Shown here one piece after another: positions 24,325 through 37,500 of a DNA stretch of 64,000 bases. The DNA lies in NCBI GenBank assembly GCA_949152475.1, contig OX424564.1, positions 33,478,165-33,542,164 on the forward strand. The letters are read 5' to 3'. Position numbers and translations under genes: made by a program. The notes below the pieces were generated by a model. It saw nothing but the letters and a program-made list of their open reading frames with translations. It ran no database searches and was not told the origin of the DNA. The DNA comes from Terebella lapidaria. Its lineage: Eukaryota; Annelida; Polychaeta; Terebellida; Terebellidae. The first letter of the stretch is position 1, and each line of letters begins with the position of its first letter.

Positions 24325-26330
24325 TTTTTACAAATATTGGTCCAACACTTGCTAAAAAAAATACATAAATGCCCAGACAGAAGCTACTCTGATTTTCTCG
24401 GTGATAGTGTGGCGAGATCGATGTATTTAAACCCTATTACTGAGGATGAAATTTTAAAAATTGTTTCAAATTTCCGCAGGAAAAATTCCTGTGGTTTTGA
24501 TGATATTAATATGCACATTGTTAAACATACCATCAAAGAAATTGTAAAACCATTGTGTCATATTTGTAACATATCCTTTGAGTCAGGAATTTTTCCTGAC
24601 AAAATGAAAATTGCTAAAATTATCCCTTTATTTAAAAGCGGAGACAAACATACGTTCTCAAACTATAGACCTGTATCATTACTACCACAATTTCAAAAAT
24701 ACTAGAAAAATTATTTTATAACAGGTTAGTATCATTTGTGAAAACAAACAACTCGTTATATGATAGTCAATATGGATTTAGAGAAAACCACTCTACCAGC
24801 CTTGCCCTGATGGAATTAGTGGAAGATATATCATCAAATTTGGATTCTAAAAAAATTACAACAGGTGTTTTCATTGATTTAAAGAAGGCATTTGATACAA
24901 TTGATCACCATATTTTAATTAAAAAATTACACCACTATGGTATTCGAGGTGTAGCATCAAAATGGATTACAGATTATCTGCATAATAGACAACAATATGT
25001 CATATACAATAATGTCAAATCTCAAACAAAACAATTAAGATGTGGTGTTCCTCAAGGTTCCATTCTTGGTCCAATATTATTTCTTTTGTATATAAATGAC
25101 ATGTGTAATATCTCAAACGAATTAAAATTCATAGTATTTGCAGATGACACAAATGTGTTTTATTCAGGTAAAAGTCACTTAGAAGTGACAAATGTACTTA
25201 ACAGTGAACTAAAATATCTCAGTGTATGGTTCAAAGTAAACAAACTTTCTCTACATATAAATAAAACAAATTATATGATTTTTGATGGTATCAAGAAAAG
25301 TATAAATCAGGAAATATTAATTGATGGTGTTAAAATAGATCGAGTTCATAACACTAAATTCTTAGGGGTACAAATTGATGACAAATTGTCTTGGATTTAT
25401 CATGTGAACACTGTTTGTTGTAAGGTATCAAAAACATATCTGTATTGTACAAAGTTAAGCATATATTGCCAAGTACTAGTTTGTATTCATTGTATTGCAC
25501 CTTAATTTTACATTACTTAAATCACGCAAGTGAAATATGGGGTAACACATTTGTCTCTAGATTAACAAAATTGTCATTATTGCAAAAACGTGCCTTAGGA
25601 ATTGTTGACAAAGCTGAATACAGAGCACATGTACAGACCCAATTTTTGTTAAATATAGGTGCCTTAAGTTCCAAGATGTGGTTAATTTAAAAACTTTGAT
25701 TCTGGTTTTTAAAGCTCACAACAAATTATTGCCTGTTAATATTCAAAAAATGTTCACTGACAATCATCAAGTCCATAATTATAATACACGGTCAAGTGCC
25801 AATAGAAATTTCAATGTGAAATATTGTAGAACTAAAACCCGCTCCATGACTATCGGTATTAAAGGTGTAAAAATGTGGAATAATCTAGACAAAACACTAC
25901 ATAAAATTCAATCTGTAAAAACGTTCAAAAGTAAACTCAAACAATTATACATTTCAGATTACTAGCATTTTTGTTATTCTAGTATAGTATATAGCATTTC
26001 ACCCGACATTTTGTATTGAGCTGTTACTAATAGTAATAGTATTGATCAGTATTATCTATTTACTTGTTACTTTACTTTACTTTACTTTACTTTTTATTTA
26101 TTTATTTAATTATTATTATTTTTTTATGTATCTTTATCTGTATATTTTTTTTTTATCTTTTATTGGTTTTGAACATGTGTACTTAAAAATATTGTAACTT
26201 TTAATTTGGGAATTGCAACGTTATAAGCCTTGGCTTCTATGCATTCCCTTTCAACATCTATATTTTTATGTAACTCTGTGGAGTTGTACTTGTCAATGTT
26301 GATGTTGAAATAAATTTATTGAATAAATCG
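24325..26330 (+). pseudogene. Jockey/CR1-group LINE, 5'-truncated RT and 3' end
   Basis: The translated pieces run in order as the reverse transcriptase of a jockey-superfamily LINE: LFKSGDKHTFSNYRPVSLLP, GVFIDLKKAFDTIDHHIL, CGVPQGSILGPILFLLYIND, the catalytic VFADDTNVF, and the C-terminal FKSKLKQLYISDY ending at TAG 25963-25965. The frame shifts about three times (~24690, ~25430, ~25670). The endonuclease is absent, as expected for a 5'-truncated insertion. The 3' UTR is T- and A-rich with TTTAC repeats (~26060-26090). The 3' end is ~26310-26330 at AATAAATTTATTGAATAAAT. Exact clade (Daphne, Nimb or similar) is not resolved. Confidence 0.85.
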
Positions 26331-26480
26331 AGATATTATCTTGATAAATCGAGTTAATTATTTCAATAAATCGAGTTAGTTATCTCGATAAATCAAGTTA
26401 GTTATCGCGATAAATCGCGCAAGTTATCTCGGTAAATCAAGTCAGTTATCTCGATAAATCGAATTAGGATCTAGATATAT
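26317..26480. repeat. ~26-bp tandem repeat of CTCGATAAATCGAG type
   Basis: About six degenerate units follow the pattern GATAAATCGAGTTAGTTATCT. Each join makes a small palindrome (CTCGA-TAAA-TCGAG). The array directly abuts the 3' end of the LINE and may be an expansion of its tail. Confidence 0.65.
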
Positions 26481-28581
26481 GTCTTTGGGCATTTATTTAC
26501 TGGAATTGTGAAATTGCCTGAGAATTGGGACTTCTACCTCTGCTGTCATGGCGAATTCGGAGAAACGGACAGGAATAATTGATATTTCCACAGATAAAAA
26601 ATATATATAAAAGTTTTCAATGCCAATCCAATGTTTTTATACAATGTCGCTCTATAAGATAAGGATTGTAGTAAATATTTACTAGTAAACAACCGCAATT
26701 AATTTTGCGAATGGTATGGGTCGCTGTCGGTTTGAGCACTGTAGATTTGGTCACACCTGAGTATGGCGCGCCATGTGTCTCACAACTCGGATGTATCAGG
26801 TGAATATCACGGTCGCTGTTTGACAGTTATTACACGGCATTCGACGCATGCGGACAATACCCCCAATATTTTCGTGATATAGTGGAGAATACAACATGAG
26901 GTCGAGTGAGGATTAGCCCAACGGAATGCAGACCTTATAGGCAGAAGCGCATTGCTTGTATAATTATCTGCCCATCTGACAGGTGAGAGTTTTGATGGAG
27001 ATATTTCCTTTGTTTACATTTGACAGTGCATGAACTGACAGCGGCGAGGGGTGGGTGTGTGGAGAAATCACCAAGATTATAACATCATCGCATATCGAGA
27101 CTGTTTATCGATATATTATTATACATACACATGTTACTACAGACCGTATGCTACATGAGTATATGTTCTACCACAAGCTACGGTTGATGTACGGTGTCTG
27201 GTTTTCACATCCGTTGACCACCATCCATCCATATTTGGCATGGTGTGCCTGCTGGTCTCAGTCTGGTGACGTCACACGGACATCTGTCGGCGCTCACTCT
27301 GCCGCTATCGATTGGAAACGCTGACAACATCATTGCCAATTTGATGTCGTGGTGAAGAAAAGTTTAGACGGCTTCAATTGTATGTGTGATGTTGCCTCTG
27401 TGAAAACTGGCATTTAATTTAGTCGTGACGGAAACATTTACCCTAGGCCAAACAAGTCACCGACAGGAGACATGTTAGAAAAATGATATTAAATGCAACT
27501 CAATGTATGAAACTGATAATTCAAATTTTAACGGAACATATAGCTCAAAGAATAACATCAAATGAAATACAAATTTAACACCCTAATCAGAGTCTTTTAC
27601 TCCCATCAGAATCGAGTCATTGTAAAAAGATATGGTTGAAACAGCTATAGATGTGTATTGTGTTTTCAATTACGACCCTACACTCTCTGTTCTACTCATG
27701 TTCAATGGAACCGATAACAAGTGTTTGCTTGAACTCCACTTTGTTACGGAATATGTCCAGATAAAATCTGATATAGGATTAGTTTCATACACATTTCAAG
27801 TCATATATATAACACAACATTTTCCGAAATGTCTTGCAGGTGGCATAACTTTTTTTGGCCTAGTGTATATTCCTTGTGCATTTACGGTCGTATTTTATAG
27901 CACTTGATTTAAGATCAACGCATGTGACCCCCGTGGGTGCCCAAGTTACCTCCGTACACGTAAGTGTCCTGTTTTGAATGATCGACAGTGGTGTAAATTC
28001 CCCACTTACCGGTAAAACCCGGATGACTCAGTACATTTACTGCGAACCTTTAAAAGCAGGTTGGCCCGGCTTCTTCGATGAAACAAGTAAATTTTTTGTA
28101 GCAGGTATGCAATACTGGCTCGACCTGATTGAGTTATACAATAGATTTTTCTGATTTCAATAAATATTAAAACGTGCAAGACGATAAAATTGTTATACAT
28201 GAGGTATGGACGAGTGATACTAGGAGGCAACAGAACTTATCTGACGCGGCGGGCCAACTAGGCCTATATTAGGCTATAAGTAACTGACATTATTATATGC
28301 CTACGAAAATGCTACAATGGATTACACAGAGTGCAATCGGTCCGATATATTGCGGTATTGACCGCCTTCATATCGACCTGCATCGCGCATAGCAACCGAC
28401 GGTCTTTTGAAGTTTACGTATTCATGCGCTGGTGAAATGACGTTTTTTGGTTTTGTAATACATGAAAATGTCCATAAAATTATTTGCTTTCAGAGTCTAA
28501 AATGGCTAGAAAATGTCAGCATTTGTAATCATATCTCTCCCGAGGGGTATGCATATCATGATGAGGCATATAATAATAAGT
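26481..28581. other. Intergenic stretch, nothing recognised
   Basis: This stretch has mixed composition, with a somewhat GC-richer part at 26700-27330. Open frames at 27055-27324 and 27632-27907 have no recognisable domain. An upstream exon or promoter of the receptor gene could lie here, but nothing supports a specific site. Confidence 0.4.
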
Positions 28582-28704
28582 TAATCGACTGGATACAGTG
28601 TTTGAGGCCCTCGGTCGTGTCTGTGCCGCGGACGCACTCGCAAGCTCGTGCGTGCTACGGCCCAGACACGACCTCGGGCCTCAAACACTGTATCCAGTCA
28701 ATTA
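28582..28704. mobile_element. Compact fold-back (palindromic) element
   Basis: Arms of about 50 bp (TAATCGACTGGATACAGTG ... and its inverse ending CAGTCAATTA) are nearly perfect reverse complements. They enclose a GC-rich centre that is itself mostly palindromic (GCACTCGCAAGCTCGTGC). The flanks are AT-rich (AATAATAAG / ATAATTATT). The size and structure suit a MITE reduced to its two ends. Single-stranded, it would fold into one long hairpin. Confidence 0.75.
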
Positions 28705-30150
28705 CCTATAATTATTAAACGCATGCCCACTTGGAAAATCACTCAAGCACTGTCAGTGGATATTGAGAAACGATTACTTTCGGTTGGTAAATAATATCTT
28801 CCAACGACCGTGTAAATCTGGTTTAGTATGTACGTAAACTGAAAAACGTCCACTTTGGAGTTCTTCAAGCATACAAGTGAGTAAAATGGAAATATCACCT
28901 AAGAACAAGTTTAATATGTTTATTATGCTGTATTTGCAATAGTGTCGTCTCCAAAATCCAATCCACCTACCTTGAGGTAGGCATAACCTTGCCTGTGTGC
29001 CCGCGAGGGCGTTCATCGAGGTCAAACTCAAGGTCACAAAATGATGCATCAATTATGATTTACTAATTCCCACATGTTCATGATACCCAAGTCTATCGTC
29101 AACATTATTGAATATTTGGGTAGTCTTGAATATTTGGGTAATCTTGAGTTTGAGCAATCAAGGCCATTTGATGTCAAGTTGAAGGTCACGAAATAATGCC
29201 CACATATGAATATTCCCATTATCGCATACATGTATGCGTATAATGTACTTGTTAATGTATATACATGTATATGTGACTGAAAGGAATCATGACCTTACCT
29301 TACCATAATGAAACCTACCATACAACCCTAACTTCTATCATGGATACAGTGCTATTGATAAGAAGTATACCGAAATTTGTATGTACGGGTAGTTTTGTAG
29401 GGTATGTAATGATCAGTCTGTTTTGATAAGAACAGGTTGAAAAGAGCACAAATGAATATGTTCATCACGTCATCATTGAATCGGCAATAATGACGTCACA
29501 TTGACTGGACACTAGTCAACTGAACAGTATGTTCCTTATACTATGATGTTTTTAATATGAATTGTTGGTACAACATGTCAAACACTCGTTTGTCAAATCA
29601 CAAAAATGTTTGGATGGTTCAACGATATCTAAAAAAAGTTACGGAACAATATTAAGCAGTAACGGCGGACCGTCCTTAATTAAATATAGTAACTGAAAAA
29701 TTCAGAAGGACTTCCGGAGTCACGACACCAACAAAACGTCCAATTTTGTCAATGGCAACAAAAGTTCAAAGATACTGGAAATTATGTGAAACACAGAGGA
29801 GGAAATGTTAAACATGCACTACGAAGATAATATCAATATTCAATTTATTGCAGTCGTTATTGGAACAGACATGACATATATATGTATGTTATTTCCATGG
29901 GTAACTATTATAAATATATTGTTTTCCACATGGGACTGATGAAATTATCAAGATCATATCTCAAATTAATTTTGGTATACTTTTTGAATAGCCCTCTATG
30001 TTCAAGGGTTACATCAGTCAAACTCCAAATTTTGGATGTTTTCAATACTTCGGTCGAACAGGCCTCTCGATTCTTGGTCCAGAGGAATCAAACGAAACGA
30101 GACAATCAGAGATTGCAGACCCTCGCCCTTCAGATTTAGTCACTAAAATT
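28705..30150. other. Intergenic stretch with faint HINE-like similarity
   Basis: Around 28985-29215, GAGGTCAAACTCAAGGTCAC and GTCAAGTTGAAGGTCACG resemble the ~133-bp HINE units but are too diverged to place. The duplicated words GAATATTTGGGTA (29111 and 29127) form a short tandem. No gene is supported. Confidence 0.35.
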
Positions 30151-30151
30151 A

Positions 30152-31110
30152 GGCGATAATTGAGAGTTTTGGTCTTAAGACCATCGGTTGTACGCCATAC
30201 GATTGGGAATTGGCCAAAGAAAAATACAAAAATAAGTTGAACATTTAATATTGATTAGAACCGGAGTTATAGTCAATTGTGATTTTATTTTTTCAGTTGC
30301 CATGGCAACCGTTTTCACCCGATTTTGGCAAAATTCGAGAGGGACTGAGCCATTACCATAGCACTCCAGCCCTATAAATTTCAAATCTATCGGACCGTTT
30401 GCCTCTGAGTTATGAGCGCAGACATTTGCACTGAAACGTCGCTGGCCAAAAATAACCGAAATCGTGACCCCCAATTTTTCGACATCCGGCGATAATGGAG
30501 AGTTTTCGTCGTACGACCATCGGTCGTACACCAAACGATCGGGAATTGGCCAAAGAAAATAACAAAAATAGTTGGAAAAATTAATATCAAATAGAACCGG
30601 AGTTAGAGCCAATTATGTGATTTTCTTTTTTTTTCCGTTGCCATGGCAACCGTTTTCATCCGATTTTGGCAAAATTCTGAAGGGAATGAGCCAGCACCAT
30701 AGCACTCTTGCCCTATAAATTTCAAATCGATCGGGCCGTTTGCCTTTGAGTTATGAGCGCAGACATTTGCACTGAAACGTCGCTGGCCAAAAAAAATTGG
30801 AACCGTGACCCCCAATTTTTCGACATCGGGCGATAATGGAGAGTTTTGGTCGTACGACCACGGGCCATATATCAGATGATCAGGAATTGGCCATAGAAAA
30901 ATACAAAATTAGTTAGAAAAATTTATCTTGAATAGAACCGGAGTTATGGTCAATTATTGATTTTTACATTTTCCGTTGCCATGGCAACAGTTTTTGTCCG
31001 ATTTTGACCAGATTTGAGGAGGACCGAGCCACTGAGATACCGCTTCATCCCTATAAGTTTCATGTTGATCGGACCATTCTCCTTTGAGATATGCGCGCGG
31101 ACAGACAGAC
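30152..31110. repeat. ~338-bp tandem repeat with perfect RFX X-box palindromes
   Basis: Units begin GGCGATAAT at 30152, 30488 and 30829 (spacings 336 and 341). They share CGGGAATTGGCCAAAGAAAA, GAACCGGAGTTA, CCGATTTTGGCAAAATTC and GAGTTATGAGCGCAGACATT. Each unit contains GTTGCCATGGCAAC (30296-30309, 30637-30650, 30975-30988), a perfect palindrome matching the known RFX-factor X-box consensus. The last unit ends in a GACAGACAGACAAACA run. Whether RFX proteins bind here is inference. Confidence 0.8.
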
Positions 31111-31114
31111 AAAC

Positions 31115-31294
31115 AAACAGACATACAAACGGACAGACCCAATTGCAATACCCTCTGCCCCTATCGGGGCGAGGGTAACAAAAAAGGAGGCTGTACAGTA
31201 TAGGAAACAGACATACAAACGGACAGACCCAATTGCAATACCCTCTGCCCCTATCGGGGCGAGGGTAACAAAAAAGGAGGCTGTACAGTATAGG
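31115..31294 (+). repeat. 90-bp identical tandem duplication
   Basis: Two copies of a 90-bp unit starting AAACAGACATACAAACGGAC (31115 and 31205) appear identical. They contain TACCCTCTGCCCCTATCGGG and GGCTGTACAGTATAGG. The duplication must be very recent or an assembly feature. Confidence 0.85.
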
Positions 31295-31443
31295 AAACGA
31301 TGTTCGGTCCAGCAGTTTCGTTTTTTATTTGGGAGGGGTGGGGGAGTAATGAATCTCTATTCCCCTACCTGCCGAAGTAGGCGCTCGATGGATAAAGACA
31401 GTTTCACACCGAGTACTAAACGCGAGTTATATTTCTTCCAGCA

Positions 31444-31504
31444 ATGATGTCCATGCCTGGCCTATTAGTGGGAATCCTCGCATGCACTCGTCTCGTTACA
31501 GCAG
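31444..31504 (+). CDS. Receptor coding exon 1: signal peptide
   Basis: The ATG at 31444 is followed at once by a second ATG. The 20 residues include a hydrophobic core (GLLVGILAC) and end LVTA, a plausible signal-peptidase site before the mature protein. Donor CAG|GTCAGG at 31505; phase 1. This short exon feeds the CUB exons. Confidence 0.8.
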
Positions 31505-34500
31505 GTCAGGCTACACGATATATTTTGTGATCACTCATTCCAGTTTATACATGAATTATTAACGGCAATAAAATATAATTTTTTGCAATATTCGTACTAA
31601 TCTAATCAGCTGTGATACAGCGAACTACCGAAAAAATATAGGCTCGCAAGTAAATGACGTGACCAACGCGACCACGGCCGAGTGTTAATTGCATGCTTCT
31701 TACATTACAGACACTGACTATGAGGCGTGTCGCACCACGGACATCATGACAGGCGGGGTGGGTCATTCAGGCACGATCAGTTCGCCTGTCAGGGGTGCAG
31801 ACAGGGACGACAGTTGTGAGATGGTGCTAAATACATGCCCGGAATGTCGACTGCAGATCACGGTGCTAGAAGAGGACTTCAAAGAATGTTCTCACGACTT
31901 CCAACATGGATATCAATATGGCTGTGTTCAACCGTGAGTGCTTCATCAGTTCTTTTTCTTCTTCTTCTTTTTCATCAACATAAAACTATATTTCCACAAT
32001 TCTGACCCCCACGTACTGCTCGATTACATCAGATGCCAAGATTACATTGCCGTGCACGAGCCGTACTACCAGGATACGGCGTACCAGTACATAGGACCGG
32101 GGAGTTCTGGGGCTGGTCTCACTTACACGTCCATCACCAGCAAGCTCTTCCTCAACATCTGCCTCAAATCCGGCCTTGCATCCTTTAAGCTCTCCTACAA
32201 TGTCACCCGTAAGTACGACAGGAAATCGTACAATTGAAACCATCATGGATGGGTGACTCATCACATGCTGGGAACACCAGTGTAGCTTATGATACAATAA
32301 TGAACGATTACAAATCGGACTATGATGCTGACTTTATAGATTTTCATCACGAATCTGGCATGTATTTCACGCAGGAAAAGAGGAAGTAATGACGGGCAGG
32401 AACGGGGACACGTTTACGTTCACTAGCCCCCGGTTCCCACACGGCTACCACCCCACTGGTGACGTGTATCGATACGTCATAGACACGTCCCCTGAGCTAT
32501 TTGTCCGGCTGTGGTTCAGCGACTGGAACCTGTACAGCAACAGCAACGCCAGCAGAATCACGGTAAGTGCTCAGAACCGCGCGTCGTACACGCAACACAC
32601 CATAGTGGTCCTGCAGCCCCTGCACTAATTCATTGGGTCGATTTTTTTGTTCAAATTGCTTGGCGCCAGCTCTATTCTGAGAAAAAACTGTTTGTTTTTT
32701 TTTGACAAAAGTCGTCAAAGAAGATAGGCCTGAGTTAACTGCACATATTGATCGCAATAGATCGTTATATGACCTGCAATGTCCACATGTTAGAGGAAAA
32801 TATGTTAAAAGAAACATCGGGGGGAATTTCAGTAAATCACCATCCACAACCCGATTACAGTATTACCAAGGATTATAGACGATCCTTGGTATTACTGCCG
32901 TAACGTGTGTTACGGTAAATTGGAGAAATGCCGGAGGGTATTTTGCTTCGAAAATATTCAGTTTCTTCATCACTGTAAAATAAATCTTAAGAGTCTCTTG
33001 ATCAGGTATACGGTGGTACGGAGAAGCGCGACAACATCTTGGCCAGTACACAGAACAGCGAGTACCCAATGGTAGTTCCCCTGCACGAGGGTCCACTGAT
33101 CATCGTGTTCCAGACGGGCACACAGACCAGGAAGGCCCTGTATCTGGGCTTTCGGGCTCACGTCAACATCACTTCTGACAGTCGTTGGCCGGACCGACCC
33201 ACACCCTACGGTAATACTGCAGATATGGGCTTTTAGGTTACCAAATGGCGGCCATTTTCGATGAAAGACGCTGAATTTTGAACTTTGATGGCCATTTTTT
33301 CTTCAAAAACTGTTTAATCAGTTTTGAGGTTTTTGTTTCAAAATATGCTGAATGGAATAATTGATATTGTGTGAGAAGATCAGGTGCCTTGAATTACTTT
33401 TCTGTTTCAATAGACTGCGGAGGATACTATGAAATCTCCCGCGGCGGTTCGTTTGACTTGAACACGAATGAGTGTCCATCGGGTGCCATGGTCGAGTGTA
33501 TCTGGGTTATTTACAAGTATAGGTTCGGCAGTGATTACGAGTATGTGTGGCTTTCCATCAGCGACGTACTGCTCGACCCTGGTACGTGCGATAGCTTGAA
33601 CATAATGTACTGTATATAGATCTTGCGGTAAATCGATGTATACATTTCCGCCTTGCATTCTACTTTAAACACGTGCTAAAATTATTTCCAATTGCTTAAA
33701 TGAATGCGAGTAAAGTCCATGTTTTTATCAGTTTCATATGACCATCTTGTTTCCGTTTCCATGTAATAGATCCGATGTTACTTTTGGAATGTGCAGTTTT
33801 TGACTGTTTCTTACATGTGCAATATATTTCCACAACTTTTTTTATCCTTCTTTACTGTGGTTCCATGCAGAAGACGGCGATGAACTAGAAATGCGATCTG
33901 GTAACAATTCCCTGGGTCCACTGTTGGGTACTAACGCATGGCTGGTGGGCCCCGGTGATGAGTTTTATGAGAAGGACGCCTATTACGTACGACTGAGGGC
34001 CCGTTGTCGCCGTGACCGATACTTCTCAGCCGTGTACACGTCATACGTCAACGCCCAGCGTGATGTCCTCACAGGGGCGTGTACGTGACTGCCTCTTATA
34101 TTTCTTACCGTATCTGTGGGTACAGATGACATGAGGGTTGGGTGATATCAATAATTACGGTTTCCAACTGTGTTCGTGAACTAACACTTGTGTACCTCTC
34201 TGGACACAAAGTAAGGCCTACAGACAGTATCTTAAAACTCCAGATTGACTATGTCTATTTTGTACTGCCATAGGGAATTCATACTTTTTGCGACACTGAT
34301 GCGACCTGCAGCATGCGACTTGCATGTTATGTGGTGCATGTTGCGTGTGTGGTTCAGGAGGTTCATGATGATTTTACGTCATGTCGTGTCTGCACATGTC
34401 ATGTGTAGGCCTACATAGAAAATTAGCCTAAGGGCTAAAATAGGTTACCGAACAATTTTGGGTTTAAGCATTGTAGGTCTTATATGACATTGAGATTTAC

Positions 34501-37500
34501 CAATCAAGGTCATCTTTGTGGACGTCAATGTCACCATTACATGTGCTGCATATGGCTTTCTATATGTAAACAATGATTGGGGCGAAAAATATTGGGGTAC
34601 ATTTTGATATTGAAGAACTTGATGAATGTGAAGAACATCCGTGTGATGAAATTTATGCTAATGGCTGCATTGATGACTATGCTGAGATATTTATGGATGC
34701 GATGCTGGAATATGGGTGGCATATGCTAGTTTGCATCAATGGATGACTTGAATTGTATAGGAATACACTGCCGTTAGGCTTATTATAACGTAGCACATGA
34801 TTAATGCGAGTTACGAGGTAGTATAAAAAATATATAGGACCCTATTGCTCGAGACCCCATATTAAGCTATCTTTTCCCCTGTAATTCACATACTTGTAAG
34901 TATATTTTAATCCTGAAAAGTAATTGGCGAGAACAAAGTCAAGAAGCGATATCTGAGTGGATTTTATCAAGTTACACATTTGAGGGGGTTAACGACCACA
35001 AGCAGAGAGTGGCCATAGGCGTACATTTCCCTGCCATACCCTCACAGCGTTACGTACATGTATCTTAGAAAATCGCAGGAAATCGCACTGTGTGAGGCGG
35101 GCTTCAGGAGGCATGGGCATCCACGTAATCAGTCGCGAGATAAAGCGAAAACATCACGAGGGAATGCAAAAAGATCGCGATGGAACGCATTCTTTCACTC
35201 AATCCTCTTAGGGGCTCTGTACATAACCGATAGCCGATTCATTGACGTACATGTACACACAATGGACATATTAAAAGTGTCACCCCTGCATTATTAGTAA
35301 AACAGCGCTGCTTCATATACATGTAAACTATATAGAAAAGGGTCCCGAATGACCTCGAATTAGTGTGTTTTTTTTTTGCAAGTTTTTTTTTATTCAACTA
35401 TAACACAATAAATCACAATGGATACATTTCAATCTCTATGGTACAATATGATAATCGCTCAAGTCATTTCACAATCACGTGTACATGATAAAAACAGGAT
35501 AATGTCAAATTCCATGCTCACAAATTGGCCAGCAAAAAGGCCCATGTTGAATTGATCAGATGATCTCTGGATTTTTGAGTCAATGAATATAGCTTCTTCT
35601 ATGGTTAGATTTCGTTTCAGCAGCTTCAAGTAGATCTAGTTCAGGAAAAAACAAGTCATTTTGCATTTTTACAACAAGAAATATCATGTTTTTCAAGGAT
35701 CAGACAGTAACTAAGGGTAATCTTTTCTTAAGTATTTTCTGACATGCCTAATATTATTTGTTACCTAATATTAAAACTCATCTGTTAATGTCGATGGACC
35801 AATCAATATTGTTCGCTGAGACACCTGCATATCATTGAACACGTTTATCTCTTTTTAAAAGAATTTTTGTCTGTTAACTTTGCGAAAATGACCAGGGAGT
35901 GACAGTTTATATGTTTAATGTGTGTATTAAGGTTAATAATTTGGCTCTTACAGACCGATGTATCCAACCCATCCATTCCATGTGCAACAACAAGCGCTGT
36001 ATATTCAACCTGCTGTGGTGCGACTCCCGAAATAACTGCGGAGACAACTCTGATGAGCATTCGTGTCATGGTAAGCTCCGTGGAGTATAAAAATATGCAC
36101 TTGTTTCATTGTGTGCTTAGCATAGTATAAAATACATACAAAAATATGTGTCACGGTATGCTTCACATAGTACAGAAATAAAGACTTGTGTTACGATATG
36201 CTTCACATATTACAGAAACATAGACTTGTGTCATGGTATGCTTCACATATCACAGAAATATAGACTTGTGTTACGGTATGGTTCACATATTACAGAAATA
36301 TAGGCTTGTTTCATGGTTTGCTTCACATATCACAGGAATATAGACTTGTGTCATGGGATGCTCCACATATTACAGAAATATAGGCTTGTTTCATGTTTTG
36401 CTTCACATATTACAGAAATATAGACTTGTCTCACGCTCTGCTTCACATAGTACAGAAATATAGAGTTGTGTCACGGTATGGTTCACATATTACAGAAATA
36501 TAGGCTTGTTTCATGGTTTGCTTCACATAATACAGAAATATAGACTTGTGTCACGGTATACTCTGCATAGTACAGAAATACATGTATAGATTTGTGTCAC
36601 GGTATGCTTCACATATTACAGAAATATAGACTTGTCTCACGCTCTGCTTCACATAGTACAGAAATATAGAGTTGTGTCACGGTATGCTTCACAAGTTACA
36701 GAAAGAAAGACGCGTCACTTCGTTGTTCACCGTCGTTCACATTTTATATTTTAGTTTCACAGTCGAATATAGAGTGGGAGTTTGTTTTTCGCACTTCAGC
36801 GAAGAATGGCTAGTTTTTTACCATTCTCTGAATATCGCTCGGTAAATCAGTTACCAAAATCCAGTATCTTTTTCCCCAATTTTGCCCAAGTGTGACCTTT
36901 CAATCCATAGAGATGGAGTGTCTTGAATCGCTGGAGAGGCCCGAGATATAATGTGGGCTCATAAGCCAGAAAAGTCGAGAGTCCACTTCTCGGCACTTTT
37001 GGAGATCTATTCAGTTTCTCTCTAATTTCACGTATGAGTGACATTTTTCTAACATTTTATCTTCTCTAGGAAGGCGAACTGTCTTGGCATACTTGGGAAG
37101 TCCGGAATACAGGTTGAATATTGCTTGAAATGCATAAATTGGCACCTGAAAAATTGACTTCACAGGAATGGTTAATCTCAAGATCGCCTCCAAAATGAAT
37201 TGTGTAAATTGACATTTACAAACAAAACGGCTGTAGCTGTAGATGAAGCTTAGGTTCCTTCGAGGTTCCTTCTAACCTGCAAAGTTCAGATCGGTCACAA
37301 AAGTGGAACTCTTGGTGACCTTGAAATTGACTTTCAATGAACTTGATAAGTTGGAACAGCAATTTTAGTGAAAGTTTTTTTTCGGCTTAACAATGCATAT
37401 TTCTCATGTCTTTCTCATTTATCACAATAACACCATTATGTAGCAGTCTAGTAGATAAATAAGTCATGATAAGTTGAGATATATTCGGTTCTGTGTCTGA

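Noticed and set aside
31938-32237. Open frame of 99 codons with a poly-Phe start
   Set aside because: Its first third is the pyrimidine tract of intron 2. The real exon 3 starts at 32033 after ACATCAG and is in phase with exon 2.
36100-36705. Regular 40-bp repeats as a CRISPR-like array
   Set aside because: Units are contiguous with no unique spacers and lie in an intron of an animal gene; it is a minisatellite.
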